DNA from: Dyadobacter soli
GTDB lineage: Bacteria; Bacteroidota; Bacteroidia; Cytophagales; Spirosomataceae
Direction: 5' to 3'
NCBI RefSeq assembly: GCF_900101885.1
Contig: NZ_FNAN01000006.1
Span: 186,001 to 250,000 of the forward strand
DNA: 64,000 nucleotides
The translations under genes were made by a program, and so were the position numbers. Below are positions 1 to 7,234 of the stretch, one piece after another (positions within the stretch are counted from its first letter, which is position 1; each line of letters begins with the position of its first letter). The notes under the pieces are model-generated. The model saw nothing but the letters and a program-made list of their open reading frames with translations, had not been told where the DNA came from and did not search any database.

Positions 1-558
1 ATTTAATGGTTGCAGCAGGTTTTGGTAAAAAACAGCTGCCTTATCGATATCCGAAACGCCGATCACTACACCTGCCACGCCGCCGACGTTTTTTCCTTTG
101 GTCTGAAACCAGGTAGCGTCGCTGGTGATCTGGAATACATTACCGTAAGGGTCGGTCCCCCAGAAACCTTCGCCTTCGGGCAGTTGCACGAGCGGGCCTG
201 TGGCTTCCTTGGAATGGTTTTTCACCCATTCGTGCGCCTTTTTTACATCGGGAGCCTTGAAGCGGATCGCATTGATGCCGAGGTCGCCGATCTCCACTTT
301 GAAATTCGCAGGTTGCGAAACGCGGCTGGTGAAGGACCATATTTCCAATCCGCCGCCGCCGGCCATGTTAAGTACCAGGGCTGCCTGCCGCGACTGCACT
401 TTGCCGCCGGTATAGGGCGTCATGAGTGGGGCATCGGCTTTTTCATCGAATATGGGTACGTCGAAACCCAGCACCTGCCGGTACCATTTCCAGGTTTCGG
501 GCACGTTCTGGCAACCAATTCCTACCTGTTGAATTCCAGAGATTAGCGGAGCACTCAT
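1..558 (-). CDS. VOC (glyoxalase-fold) family protein, 3' part cut by window edge
   Basis: The minus-strand frame runs from an ATG at 558 to the window edge without a stop, giving at least 186 residues. The protein opens with a sequence containing GIQQVGIGCQNVPETWKWY, the usual first beta-alpha unit of the vicinal oxygen chelate fold, and later has FWGTDPYGNVFQIT, the typical end of the first VOC module. A second module begins near the edge (VVIGVSDIDKAAVFYQ). VOC proteins are metal-dependent lyases, isomerases or dioxygenases, or bind small molecules; substrate cannot be read from the sequence. No signal peptide, so probably cytoplasmic. The family call is fairly safe, the function is not. 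Confidence 0.75.
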   Translation of the reverse strand, partial: MSAPLISGIQQVGIGCQNVPETWKWYRQVLGFDVPIFDEKADAPLMTPYTGGKVQSRQAALVLNMAGGGGLEIWSFTSRVSQPANFKVEIGDLGINAIRFKAPDVKKAHEWVKNHSKEATGPLVQLPEGEGFWGTDPYGNVFQITSDATWFQTKGKNVGGVAGVVIGVSDIDKAAVFYQNLLQPLN

Positions 559-706
559 CTGTTGAGGTTATATGAAGATAAAGGTGGATAATCTTAACGA
601 AGGGGCAATTTTACAAAATAAAAAGCAAACGAGCCGTGGCACAGGCATTTGAACTGGGAATGCGACCTGTGGAAAAAATTCTCGGAATACAAAAACTAAA
701 TGATTA

Positions 707-735
707 TTTGATAAGCATAATAATTGCTATCTTTA
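707..735 (+). promoter_or_regulatory. possible promoter for aroB
   Basis: TTTG at 707-710 is followed 17 bases later by TATCTTTA at 728-735, one base off the Bacteroidota -7 consensus TAnnTTTG. It lies about 100 bases before aroB in the 279-base gap 559-837, where nothing else was seen. The spacing is shorter than usual, so the call is weak. Confidence 0.35.
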
Positions 736-837
736 AAATGGTTTTCCAAAATTTTATTTCAATAACCTGGAAATCAACGCATCCATTTGGTTGCACTCAT
801 CGTATCTGTGATGAGCCCGTCTCAATGATAGTCTAGA

Positions 838-1872
838 ATGAACCAATCCGTAGTAATTGCACCGATAGGCGAGAGCCTACCGGACTTTTTGAGTTCCAAA
901 CAGTATTCAAAAATTGTAGTAATAGCAGATAACAACACCAAAAGGCATTGTTATCCGATTTTGAAGGCGTTTTTGCCCAGGCATAGTGTTGTAACCGTTC
1001 CCAGCGGCGAGGCGCACAAGACATTGGCGACTTGCGAGAAAATCTGGGAATTCATGACGAAGGAGGAACTCGACCGGCATGCATTGGTGATCAATGTTGG
1101 CGGCGGGGTGATCGGCGACATGGGTGGTTTTTGCGCTGCGGTGTACAAGCGTGGAATAGATTTTATCCAGGTTCCGACGACTCTGCTTGCGCAGGTGGAT
1201 GCGAGTGTGGGAGGCAAGTTGGGGATTGATTTTCAGGGTTTCAAAAACCATTTGGGCGTTTTCAACATCCCGAAAAGTGTGCTGATCGACCCGGTGTTTT
1301 TGAAAACATTGCCGGAACGTGAAATACGCTCAGGATTTGGAGAGATCATCAAGCATTGCCTGATTGCCGACGGTGCGAAATGGGAGGAAATCAGGGCTAA
1401 GGATTTCGAAGCCCAAAACTGGCCCGACCTGATCGCGCATTCGGTGAAGATCAAACAGCAGGTAGTGGACCAGGACCCGACGGAGAAGGGTTTGCGGAAG
1501 ATATTGAATTTCGGGCACACGCTCGGCCACGCGGTGGAGACGTGCTTTTTGAATAAAACCCCCAAAGAAAGGCTTTTCCACGGAGAAGCGATCGCGGTGG
1601 GGATGATCATGGAAGCGTACCTGTCGTTCGAGCGGAAAATGATCGACCAGCAGACGCTGACGGACGTTGAGGAATTCCTGTTCGCGACTTACGGAAAAGT
1701 GAAGATTAAGCCGGAGGATGTCGAGGAAATCATTGCTTTGACGCGGCAGGACAAGAAGAATAAAGGAAAAGAAATCAGGTTTTCATTGCTGAGTGGGGCC
1801 GGGCAATGTGCCTTTGATATTGTAGTAACAGCGGCTGAAATGCGGAGATCAATAGCTTATTATTTGGGATAG
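838..1872 (+). CDS. aroB: 3-dehydroquinate synthase
   Basis: Converts DAHP to 3-dehydroquinate, step two of the shikimate pathway, using NAD and a divalent metal in the cytoplasm. At 344 residues it has the normal family length. The NAD-binding GGGVIGDMGGF is at about 88-98 and is followed by PTTLLAQVDASVGGKLGID (about 113-131), the AroB signature. Probable metal ligands and catalytic histidines are E169 in GFGEIIKH, H227 and H231 in NFGHTLGHA, and H248 in FHGEAIAVG. The ATG start is well placed for the family. It appears monocistronic; no other aro gene is adjacent. Confidence 0.95.
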   Translation: MNQSVVIAPIGESLPDFLSSKQYSKIVVIADNNTKRHCYPILKAFLPRHSVVTVPSGEAHKTLATCEKIWEFMTKEELDRHALVINVGGGVIGDMGGFCAAVYKRGIDFIQVPTTLLAQVDASVGGKLGIDFQGFKNHLGVFNIPKSVLIDPVFLKTLPEREIRSGFGEIIKHCLIADGAKWEEIRAKDFEAQNWPDLIAHSVKIKQQVVDQDPTEKGLRKILNFGHTLGHAVETCFLNKTPKERLFHGEAIAVGMIMEAYLSFERKMIDQQTLTDVEEFLFATYGKVKIKPEDVEEIIALTRQDKKNKGKEIRFSLLSGAGQCAFDIVVTAAEMRRSIAYYLG

Positions 1873-1965
1873 ATTTACAGGTTCGGCATAAGCTATTGGT
1901 AGTGTAAGAGGAGTATTCAAAAATACATTCTTGATATATTTTAATTCACAACCTGACAAATTTAA

Positions 1966-2541
1966 ATGCTTATGCTGAGGTCTATTACTATTTATGCCGC
2001 TTTACTGCTCGTAGTCGTGATTGCAGGGTGTTCCAGTGGCCGGAAAGTGTTTGTGGAGCATGATTACAGCTACGAAACCAATTTTAAAGATTACTCTTCT
2101 TATACGTTTCTGGAATGTGAGAGGGATACCAATAATCTTTGCACCGAAATTTATGAGGCAATCCGCCGCCAGATGCAGGTAAGGGGCTACAAGCTGACTG
2201 CCGAAAAGCCTACGCTGCTGGTGAACTACGGTATTTTCTACGATAACCTGCGTTACCAGGGCTACATGCAGCCGGTAATTAAAAACTGGGTGGATACGGA
2301 GAACGAGGGATTCCGCTACGAACCGATCAAATACGCGCTCGACAAGGGTACGCTGATCGTTTCACTCATCGACGCGGAGAGCGACCAGGTGGTATGGAGA
2401 GGGTATGCTTCGGGGATATTCAAGGGTGTGGAAAGCTCCAATAACCATTACCGGAGTGTTGTAAGGCGCATTTTTGACCAGTATCCGTTGTTCGCGAAAG
2501 GTTACGACCCGCGGAGGTACAGCGAGCAGGTTGGAAGATAA
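1966..2541 (+). CDS. DUF4136 domain lipoprotein
   Basis: A 191-residue predicted lipoprotein. The N-terminus is a short hydrophobic segment ending in VVVIAGCSS, a good lipobox with the modified cysteine at about residue 22. The mature part has the DUF4136 pattern: an early SYTFLE element, a helix with IYEAIRRQMQVRGY, the strand PTLLVNYG, and a late GTLIVSLIDAESDQVVWRGYASG motif. Function of the family is unknown; it is envelope-anchored. Two ATGs (1966, 1972) are possible starts. It stands alone, convergent with the dehydrogenase at 2664, and is followed by twin hairpins and a terminator. Confidence 0.8.
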   Translation: MLMLRSITIYAALLLVVVIAGCSSGRKVFVEHDYSYETNFKDYSSYTFLECERDTNNLCTEIYEAIRRQMQVRGYKLTAEKPTLLVNYGIFYDNLRYQGYMQPVIKNWVDTENEGFRYEPIKYALDKGTLIVSLIDAESDQVVWRGYASGIFKGVESSNNHYRSVVRRIFDQYPLFAKGYDPRRYSEQVGR

Positions 2542-2543
2542 TT

Positions 2544-2590
2544 GCCAATCAGAGATTGGCGACATAGTTCATGCCAACCCGGAGGTTGGC
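2544..2590. repeat. twin REP-like hairpins
   Basis: Two perfect short hairpins lie directly after the DUF4136 stop: GCCAATC-AGA-GATTGGC at 2544-2560 and GCCAACC-CGGA-GGTTGGC at 2573-2590, separated by 12 bases. The two stems are related (GCCAAYC). Paired, similar palindromes in a 3' intergenic gap resemble REP/BIME elements rather than a simple terminator, which follows separately. Confidence 0.65.
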
Positions 2591-2608
2591 ACGATCTGTC
2601 ATATTTGA

Positions 2609-2660
2609 GAAAGCCGGAACCTTGCACTCTTAAACAGAATGCAGGATTCCGGCTTTTTTT
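2609..2660 (+). terminator. rho-independent terminator after the DUF4136 gene
   Basis: The arm AAGCCGGAACCTTGCA at 2611-2626 pairs with TGCAGGATTCCGGCTT at 2640-2655 apart from two mismatches, and a run of seven T follows on the plus strand. It may also serve the convergent gene ending at 2664. Confidence 0.8.
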
Positions 2661-2663
2661 ATG

Positions 2664-3548
2664 CTATTTGGTTAAACCGGCGTCGTCGGACGCGCCTAGT
2701 GCCAATGCGCCCCAATCCAGATTCTTGCGGCCTTTGGCGAGACCAGAAATGAAACGATTTTTGATAATGTCGGCGAAAGGCATCGGCGCATTTACATTGG
2801 ACGCGGTTTGGAGCGTCAGGTTAATGTCTTTCAAACCGAGCGGATAGCGAAAAGCGACGGGCTCGTAGGCGTGTTGCGCTACTATTTTGCCATAATTCTG
2901 GAAAATAGGTGCAGCAAACAAAGTCGACGTCAGCATTTCGTAAATGCTTTGTCTCGAAATACCATTCTTCTCGGCCATCGTGAATGCTTCGCCCATCATT
3001 TCAAGGCTGCAAGCGATCATAAAATTACCCGCAAGCTTAATCACATTTGCCGCGCCCGGATCATCTCCGAAATCGAAAACCCCTTTTACAAAATTTTCCA
3101 CAATCGGCTTAATGCGCTCTTTCGCGCCTGCATTGCCCGACAGGCAAATATTACCCACCTTCGCGCGTACGGCTTCCGGGCGGGCGAATATAGGCGCTCC
3201 CACGTAATGCGCGCCGTACCACTCGTGTACCTGCGCGAGCTGGCGCGAGGTTTCGGGCGAAATGGTACTCATAGACACATGGACGCCGTCTTTCCCGAGT
3301 TTTTCAACTAGCTCCATGGAAAACAATTCTTCTACGGCTGCATCGTCGGCGAGTACTGAAAATACAATGCCGCCGGCGGTAATGGCTTCGATCGGTTCGT
3401 CCACGACCGTAGCGCCGAGTTTGATCAACGGCTCTGCTTTCGACTTCGTTCTGTTCCAGACAACAAGTTCATAACCCGCTTCGAGCAGGCTTTCAGCGAT
3501 AGGAGTACCCAGGTTCCCGAGTCCGAGAAACGCTATTTTTTCAGACAT
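2664..3548 (-). CDS. NAD(P)-dependent 3-hydroxyisobutyrate dehydrogenase family oxidoreductase
   Basis: A 294-residue beta-hydroxyacid dehydrogenase. It starts with the Rossmann motif FLGLGNLGTPIAESLLEAGY (about 6-25), then has a GGIVFSVLADDAAVEE segment and the SMSTISPETSRQLA substrate-binding motif near residue 100. The catalytic lysine is probably in VIKLAGNFM (about 163-171), and the C-terminal all-helical domain has the family's PLGLKDINL motif. It lies 24 bases downstream of the carboxylase gene on the same strand, so the two probably share a transcript. With that neighbour, a role in branched-chain amino acid breakdown is reasonable, but glyoxylate or succinic semialdehyde reductases look alike. 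Confidence 0.85.
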   Translation of the reverse strand: MSEKIAFLGLGNLGTPIAESLLEAGYELVVWNRTKSKAEPLIKLGATVVDEPIEAITAGGIVFSVLADDAAVEELFSMELVEKLGKDGVHVSMSTISPETSRQLAQVHEWYGAHYVGAPIFARPEAVRAKVGNICLSGNAGAKERIKPIVENFVKGVFDFGDDPGAANVIKLAGNFMIACSLEMMGEAFTMAEKNGISRQSIYEMLTSTLFAAPIFQNYGKIVAQHAYEPVAFRYPLGLKDINLTLQTASNVNAPMPFADIIKNRFISGLAKGRKNLDWGALALGASDDAGLTK

Positions 3549-3572
3549 AATGATTGGTTTAGATAATAAAAA

Positions 3573-5186
3573 TCAGACTTGAATGACACCTACATTGAAT
3601 GGCTTCTCAATGGGTGCCTGGTCGGCGGCGGTAATGCCTTCCGAAATAATGCGCCGCGTCTCCACCGGGTCGATAATGCCGTCCACCCAAAGTCGCGACG
3701 CGGCGTAGTAGGGAGATAATTCGTTGTTGTAGCGGTCTGTGATTTGTTTCAAAAGTTCCTTCTCCGCTTCCGGTGTGATCGTTTCGCCCTTGGCTTTCAA
3801 TGTGGCGGTTTGCACTTGGAGCAGAGTCCGAGCTGCCGTGGCGCCGCTCATTACCGCCATTTGGGCTGTTGGCCAGGCGAAAATTAATCTCGGATCATAG
3901 GCCTTACCGCACATGGCGTAGTTTCCGGCACCATAGGAGTTGCCGATGATGAATGTAAACTTCGGTACCACCGAATTGGCAACAGCATTCACCATTTTCG
4001 CACCGTCTTTGATAATACCGCCCTGCTCGGCGCGGCTGCCTACCATAAAGCCGGTGACGTCGTGGAAGAATACGAGTGGGATTTTCTTTTGATTGCAATT
4101 CATGATAAACCGGGCTGCTTTATCGGCGGCTTCGCCGTAGATCACGCCGCCCATTTGCATTTCGCCTTTGCCGGAGCGTACCATTTTACGCTGGTTCGCC
4201 ACGATGCCTACGGCCCAGCCATCCACTCGGGCGTACGCGCAAATAAGGGTTTTGCCGTAATCGGGTTTGTATTCGTCGAGCTCGGAGTTATCCACAATGC
4301 ATTCCAGAATGGGGAGCACATCGTAAGGTTTGAGGCGGTCGGTGGGGAGGAGGTTGTAGATTTCCTCCGGCTGGCGTGCCGGCGATTTTGAAGTTTTGCG
4401 GTCGTAGCCGGCGGATAATGGCTTGCCGATTTTATCGATATGCCTTTTGATCGCATCCAGGCAGGATTTATCGTCGGGGAATTTGTTGTCGGTAACACCG
4501 GAAATCTCGCAATGCATGGCCGCGCCGCCCAGCGATTCCGCGTCGATATCCTCACCGATGGACGATTTGACCAGGTAAGGCCCCGCCAGGAACACCGAGC
4601 CTGTGCCTTCGACAATGAATGCCTCGTCAGACATAATCGGCAAATATGCGCCGCCGGCCACACAAGCGCCCATAATAGCCGAAATCTGAACGATGCCCAT
4701 GGCCGACATTTGTGCATTGTTTCGGAAAATGCGCCCGAAATGTTCCTTATCGGCGAACACTTCTGCCTGCATCGGTAAAAATACCCCCGCGCTGTCCACG
4801 AGGTAAATAACCGGCAGCCGGTTTTCCATCGCGATCTCCTGCGCACGAAGGTTTTTCTTCGCTGCAATCGGGAACCAGGCACCAGCTTTCACTGTGGCGT
4901 CGTTGGCGACGATCATACATTGTTTTCCAGAAACATAACCAATACCTACCACCACGCCGCCTGACGGGCAACCGCCTTCTTCTTCATACATGCCATCGCC
5001 CACAAATGCGCCTATTTCCAGAAATTCGGAGCTCGTGTCGATCAGGTAATCGATGCGCTCCCTGGCTGTGAGTTTGCCTTTCTGGTGCTGGGCTTCGATT
5101 TTTTTCTTGCCGCCGCCGAGCTTTACCTGCTCGTATTTCTGGTTGAGGATTTCGATAAGGTGTGGTAGGCTTTCCTGGGTGGTCAT
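3573..5186 (-). CDS. acyl-CoA carboxylase carboxyltransferase subunit, methylcrotonyl-CoA carboxylase beta type
   Basis: The 537-residue protein is a full-length biotin-dependent carboxyltransferase with N- and C-terminal crotonase-like halves. The start KGKLTARERIDYLIDTSSEFLEIG is typical, and VGIGYVSGKQCMIVANDATVKAGAW and FFHDVTGFMVGSRAEQGGIIKDGAKMV match the methylcrotonyl-CoA carboxylase beta family best. It would transfer carboxyl from biotin to 3-methylcrotonyl-CoA in leucine catabolism, or act on a related acyl-CoA. No biotin carboxylase or biotin carrier gene is adjacent, so its partner must be encoded elsewhere. It is first of a probable two-gene operon with the dehydrogenase at 2664-3548. 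Confidence 0.88.
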   Translation of the reverse strand: MTTQESLPHLIEILNQKYEQVKLGGGKKKIEAQHQKGKLTARERIDYLIDTSSEFLEIGAFVGDGMYEEEGGCPSGGVVVGIGYVSGKQCMIVANDATVKAGAWFPIAAKKNLRAQEIAMENRLPVIYLVDSAGVFLPMQAEVFADKEHFGRIFRNNAQMSAMGIVQISAIMGACVAGGAYLPIMSDEAFIVEGTGSVFLAGPYLVKSSIGEDIDAESLGGAAMHCEISGVTDNKFPDDKSCLDAIKRHIDKIGKPLSAGYDRKTSKSPARQPEEIYNLLPTDRLKPYDVLPILECIVDNSELDEYKPDYGKTLICAYARVDGWAVGIVANQRKMVRSGKGEMQMGGVIYGEAADKAARFIMNCNQKKIPLVFFHDVTGFMVGSRAEQGGIIKDGAKMVNAVANSVVPKFTFIIGNSYGAGNYAMCGKAYDPRLIFAWPTAQMAVMSGATAARTLLQVQTATLKAKGETITPEAEKELLKQITDRYNNELSPYYAASRLWVDGIIDPVETRRIISEGITAADQAPIEKPFNVGVIQV

Positions 5187-5235
5187 GATGATGAAGAATG
5201 GTGTGAAGTGATTGAAATGGGCTTATTTCAAATGT

Positions 5236-5268
5236 AAAAAGTCGTTCACCGGTAAGCAAACGACTTTC
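5236..5268 (-). terminator. terminator after the MCE gene
   Basis: AAAGTCGTT (5238-5246) and AACGACTTT (5259-5267) form a 9-bp stem. On the minus strand the stem is followed by a T-rich stretch, which suits termination of the MCE gene ending at 5292. Confidence 0.6.
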
Positions 5269-5291
5269 GTATTTATTTAAAATAGCGGCTC

Positions 5292-6257
5292 CTATTTGAT
5301 GGTAGTGGCCGTGTCCAGCGGTGATTCGGCCGGGCCTTTGTCTTTTTTACCAAAAACCGAAACATTGATATACCGCTTCGGATGCTCGCGGAAGTTGGTG
5401 AGCAGCTTGTTCATGCTGATCATCGTGCGGTTGAGGTTATTGTATAATGTCTCGTCCTTCACAAGTTTTCCAGCGGTTCCTTTGCCTGATTCAACGCTCG
5501 CCAGCAAGGTATGCAGTTCTTCAATGGTCTTTCGCGCGCTGGTAACGGTTTCGCCGAGGCGCAATGCATTCAGCGAGTCGGCCAGCGTGCCGGTTTTGGC
5601 GAGCAATGGTTTCAGTTCCTTTTCGGTTTCGACGAGCGAGGTTGTGAGCTTGTTCAGGTTCGAAGTCATCGAAAGCAGGTTAGCCCGGTTCTCAGTCAGC
5701 AGTCCTTGGAGGCTGGTACCCGTCTGATTATAATTTTTCAAAACCTGGTTCAGAATCAAACCTGTTTCCTGAAAACCGCCTACCACGAGGTCGAGGTTTT
5801 TAATGAGGGAATCGGCGTGCGAAACGAGGGGTAATGCTTTTTCCTGCAAAACAGCCGAAATACCCGATTCTTTCCGGGCCACGAGCGTGTCGCCGTCTTT
5901 CATCGGAGCGCCGGTACCCATGGCCAAGTGGATCACCTTGCCGCCCAGCAGGCCGCCATCTGCGAGTACCGCACCTGTTCCCTGCGGAACCGCAATGCCC
6001 TTTTGTACATCGATAGTTACCAGCAGCTGGTTCCCGCGTTTTTGAAGTAATGTGATTTCCTGCACGCGACCGACATTCAAACCATTCAGCAGAACGGGAT
6101 TGGAGGCCGTCAGCCCATCGATATTGTCGTAAACGATGTGGTATTTATATGTTCTGGAAAAAACGTCGGAGCCTTTGAGGATATGAAAGCCGAAATACAG
6201 CATAATAATGGCGAAAAGTGCCATAGCTCCGACTTTTGCTTCTCTTGATATTTTCAT
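5292..6257 (-). CDS. MlaD/MCE-family lipid-transport protein
   Basis: This 321-residue protein has one N-terminal membrane helix (about 10-27, AMALFAIIMLYFGFHILKG) and then an MCE domain (about 37-115) with YDNIDGLTASNPVLLNGLNVG and the late GGLLGGKVIHL element. Residues about 140-300 form a long helical, coiled-coil-rich tail. MCE proteins are periplasmic substrate-binding rings of phospholipid transporters anchored to the inner membrane; the family role is maintaining outer-membrane lipid asymmetry. The usual MlaE and MlaF genes are not adjacent. It lies downstream of the amidase gene on the same strand and near LptD, an envelope-biogenesis setting. Confidence 0.85.
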   Translation of the reverse strand: MKISREAKVGAMALFAIIMLYFGFHILKGSDVFSRTYKYHIVYDNIDGLTASNPVLLNGLNVGRVQEITLLQKRGNQLLVTIDVQKGIAVPQGTGAVLADGGLLGGKVIHLAMGTGAPMKDGDTLVARKESGISAVLQEKALPLVSHADSLIKNLDLVVGGFQETGLILNQVLKNYNQTGTSLQGLLTENRANLLSMTSNLNKLTTSLVETEKELKPLLAKTGTLADSLNALRLGETVTSARKTIEELHTLLASVESGKGTAGKLVKDETLYNNLNRTMISMNKLLTNFREHPKRYINVSVFGKKDKGPAESPLDTATTIK

Positions 6258-6361
6258 GGACTATTGGTTTGTCCTGCATATAACAGCGGCAGGCTAAGCG
6301 GTATTAACACCAAAGTATCAAAAATTGTTTTGACAAATCAAAGCAATATGTGACCGTTGAG

Positions 6362-7159
6362 CTACCGGTCCATATCTTTTTTGTACGCCATAAATGCGGA
6401 ATGAATGCATTTGGCCACCTCTTCTTGTCCGGCATCGGAGCTCAGGTATTCTTCTTCGTCGGGTGACGACAAAAAGCCGGTTTCGATCAGTACACTAGGC
6501 ATTGCGCACCGCCATAGCACGAGGAACCCGGCCTGTTTTACACCGCGGCTGTCGCGCTCGGAGACCGACTGGAATTTCTTTTCGATCAGGTCGGCCAGTT
6601 TTAAACTGCTGGAAATGAATGCGCTTTGGTAGTTCGCGAGCATAATGTGCGCAAGCGGCGAGTCGGGATCGAAGCCTTTGTATTTCTGTTTGTAGTTCGT
6701 TTCCTGCAAGATTACCGAGTTCTCGCGTTTCGCCACTTCCAGGTTACCCTCGGTTTTGTGCAAACCCATCACGAAAGTTTCAGTACCTCTCACAGTTCTG
6801 GAACGCGGTGTGGCATTGCAGTGGATGGAAATGAAAAGGTCGGCATTGTTGCGGTTGGCGAATGCGGAACGTTCACCGAGTTCGATGAAAACATCGGTTG
6901 AGCGTGTGAAAAGCACTTTTACATCGGGCGTTTCTTCTTTGATTTTCTTGCCCAGCTCCAATGCTACTGCCAGCGCTACGTCCTTTTCCTTGGTATATTT
7001 GCCCCTGGTGCCGGGGTCTTTGCCGCCGTGGCCGGCGTCGATTACTACTGTGTTGACCTTGCTTCCCGACTTCGCAGTAACCGGTTCCTGCTGAAAAACA
7101 AAGGCAACACTCGCCAGCAGAAAACTTGCTACAATTACTAATTTAAGAAGTTTTAACAT
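6362..7159 (-). CDS. N-acetylmuramoyl-L-alanine amidase (Amidase_3)
   Basis: A 265-residue zinc amidase that would cleave the lactyl-alanine bond of peptidoglycan in the periplasm. The N-terminus is a signal peptide or anchor (about 1-22). The catalytic core begins with VVIDAGHGGKDPGT, giving metal ligand H44; E58 in the following KEKD helix and H113 in FISIHCNA are the other probable ligands, and E226 in SVLIETGFLSS is the catalytic glutamate. No SPOR or LysM domain is present. It is divergent from lptD, with overlapping promoter elements between them, and probably co-transcribed with the MCE gene downstream. Confidence 0.92.
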   Translation of the reverse strand: MLKLLKLVIVASFLLASVAFVFQQEPVTAKSGSKVNTVVIDAGHGGKDPGTRGKYTKEKDVALAVALELGKKIKEETPDVKVLFTRSTDVFIELGERSAFANRNNADLFISIHCNATPRSRTVRGTETFVMGLHKTEGNLEVAKRENSVILQETNYKQKYKGFDPDSPLAHIMLANYQSAFISSSLKLADLIEKKFQSVSERDSRGVKQAGFLVLWRCAMPSVLIETGFLSSPDEEEYLSSDAGQEEVAKCIHSAFMAYKKDMDR

Positions 7160-7200
7160 TATTTTTTAGTTGGGGCCTTACGCGAAAGGGGTTTCTCTGC

Positions 7201-7228
7201 TAATTTTGAAATTCGTTATGCAAAAATA
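7201..7228. promoter_or_regulatory. divergent promoter pair, lptD (+) and amidase (-)
   Basis: Plus-strand TAATTTTG at 7201-7208 and minus-strand TATTTTTG at 7228-7221 both match the Bacteroidota -7 box TAnnTTTG exactly. They lie 12 bases apart and point away from each other. The plus promoter would start RNA near 7215, leaving a leader of about 20 bases before the TTG at 7235. The -33 elements are poor in both directions. Confidence 0.5.
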
Positions 7229-7234
7229 CGCTAA

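Noticed and set aside
636..836. 66-codon frame before aroB
   Set aside because: Low-complexity translation over a probable promoter region, no family resemblance.
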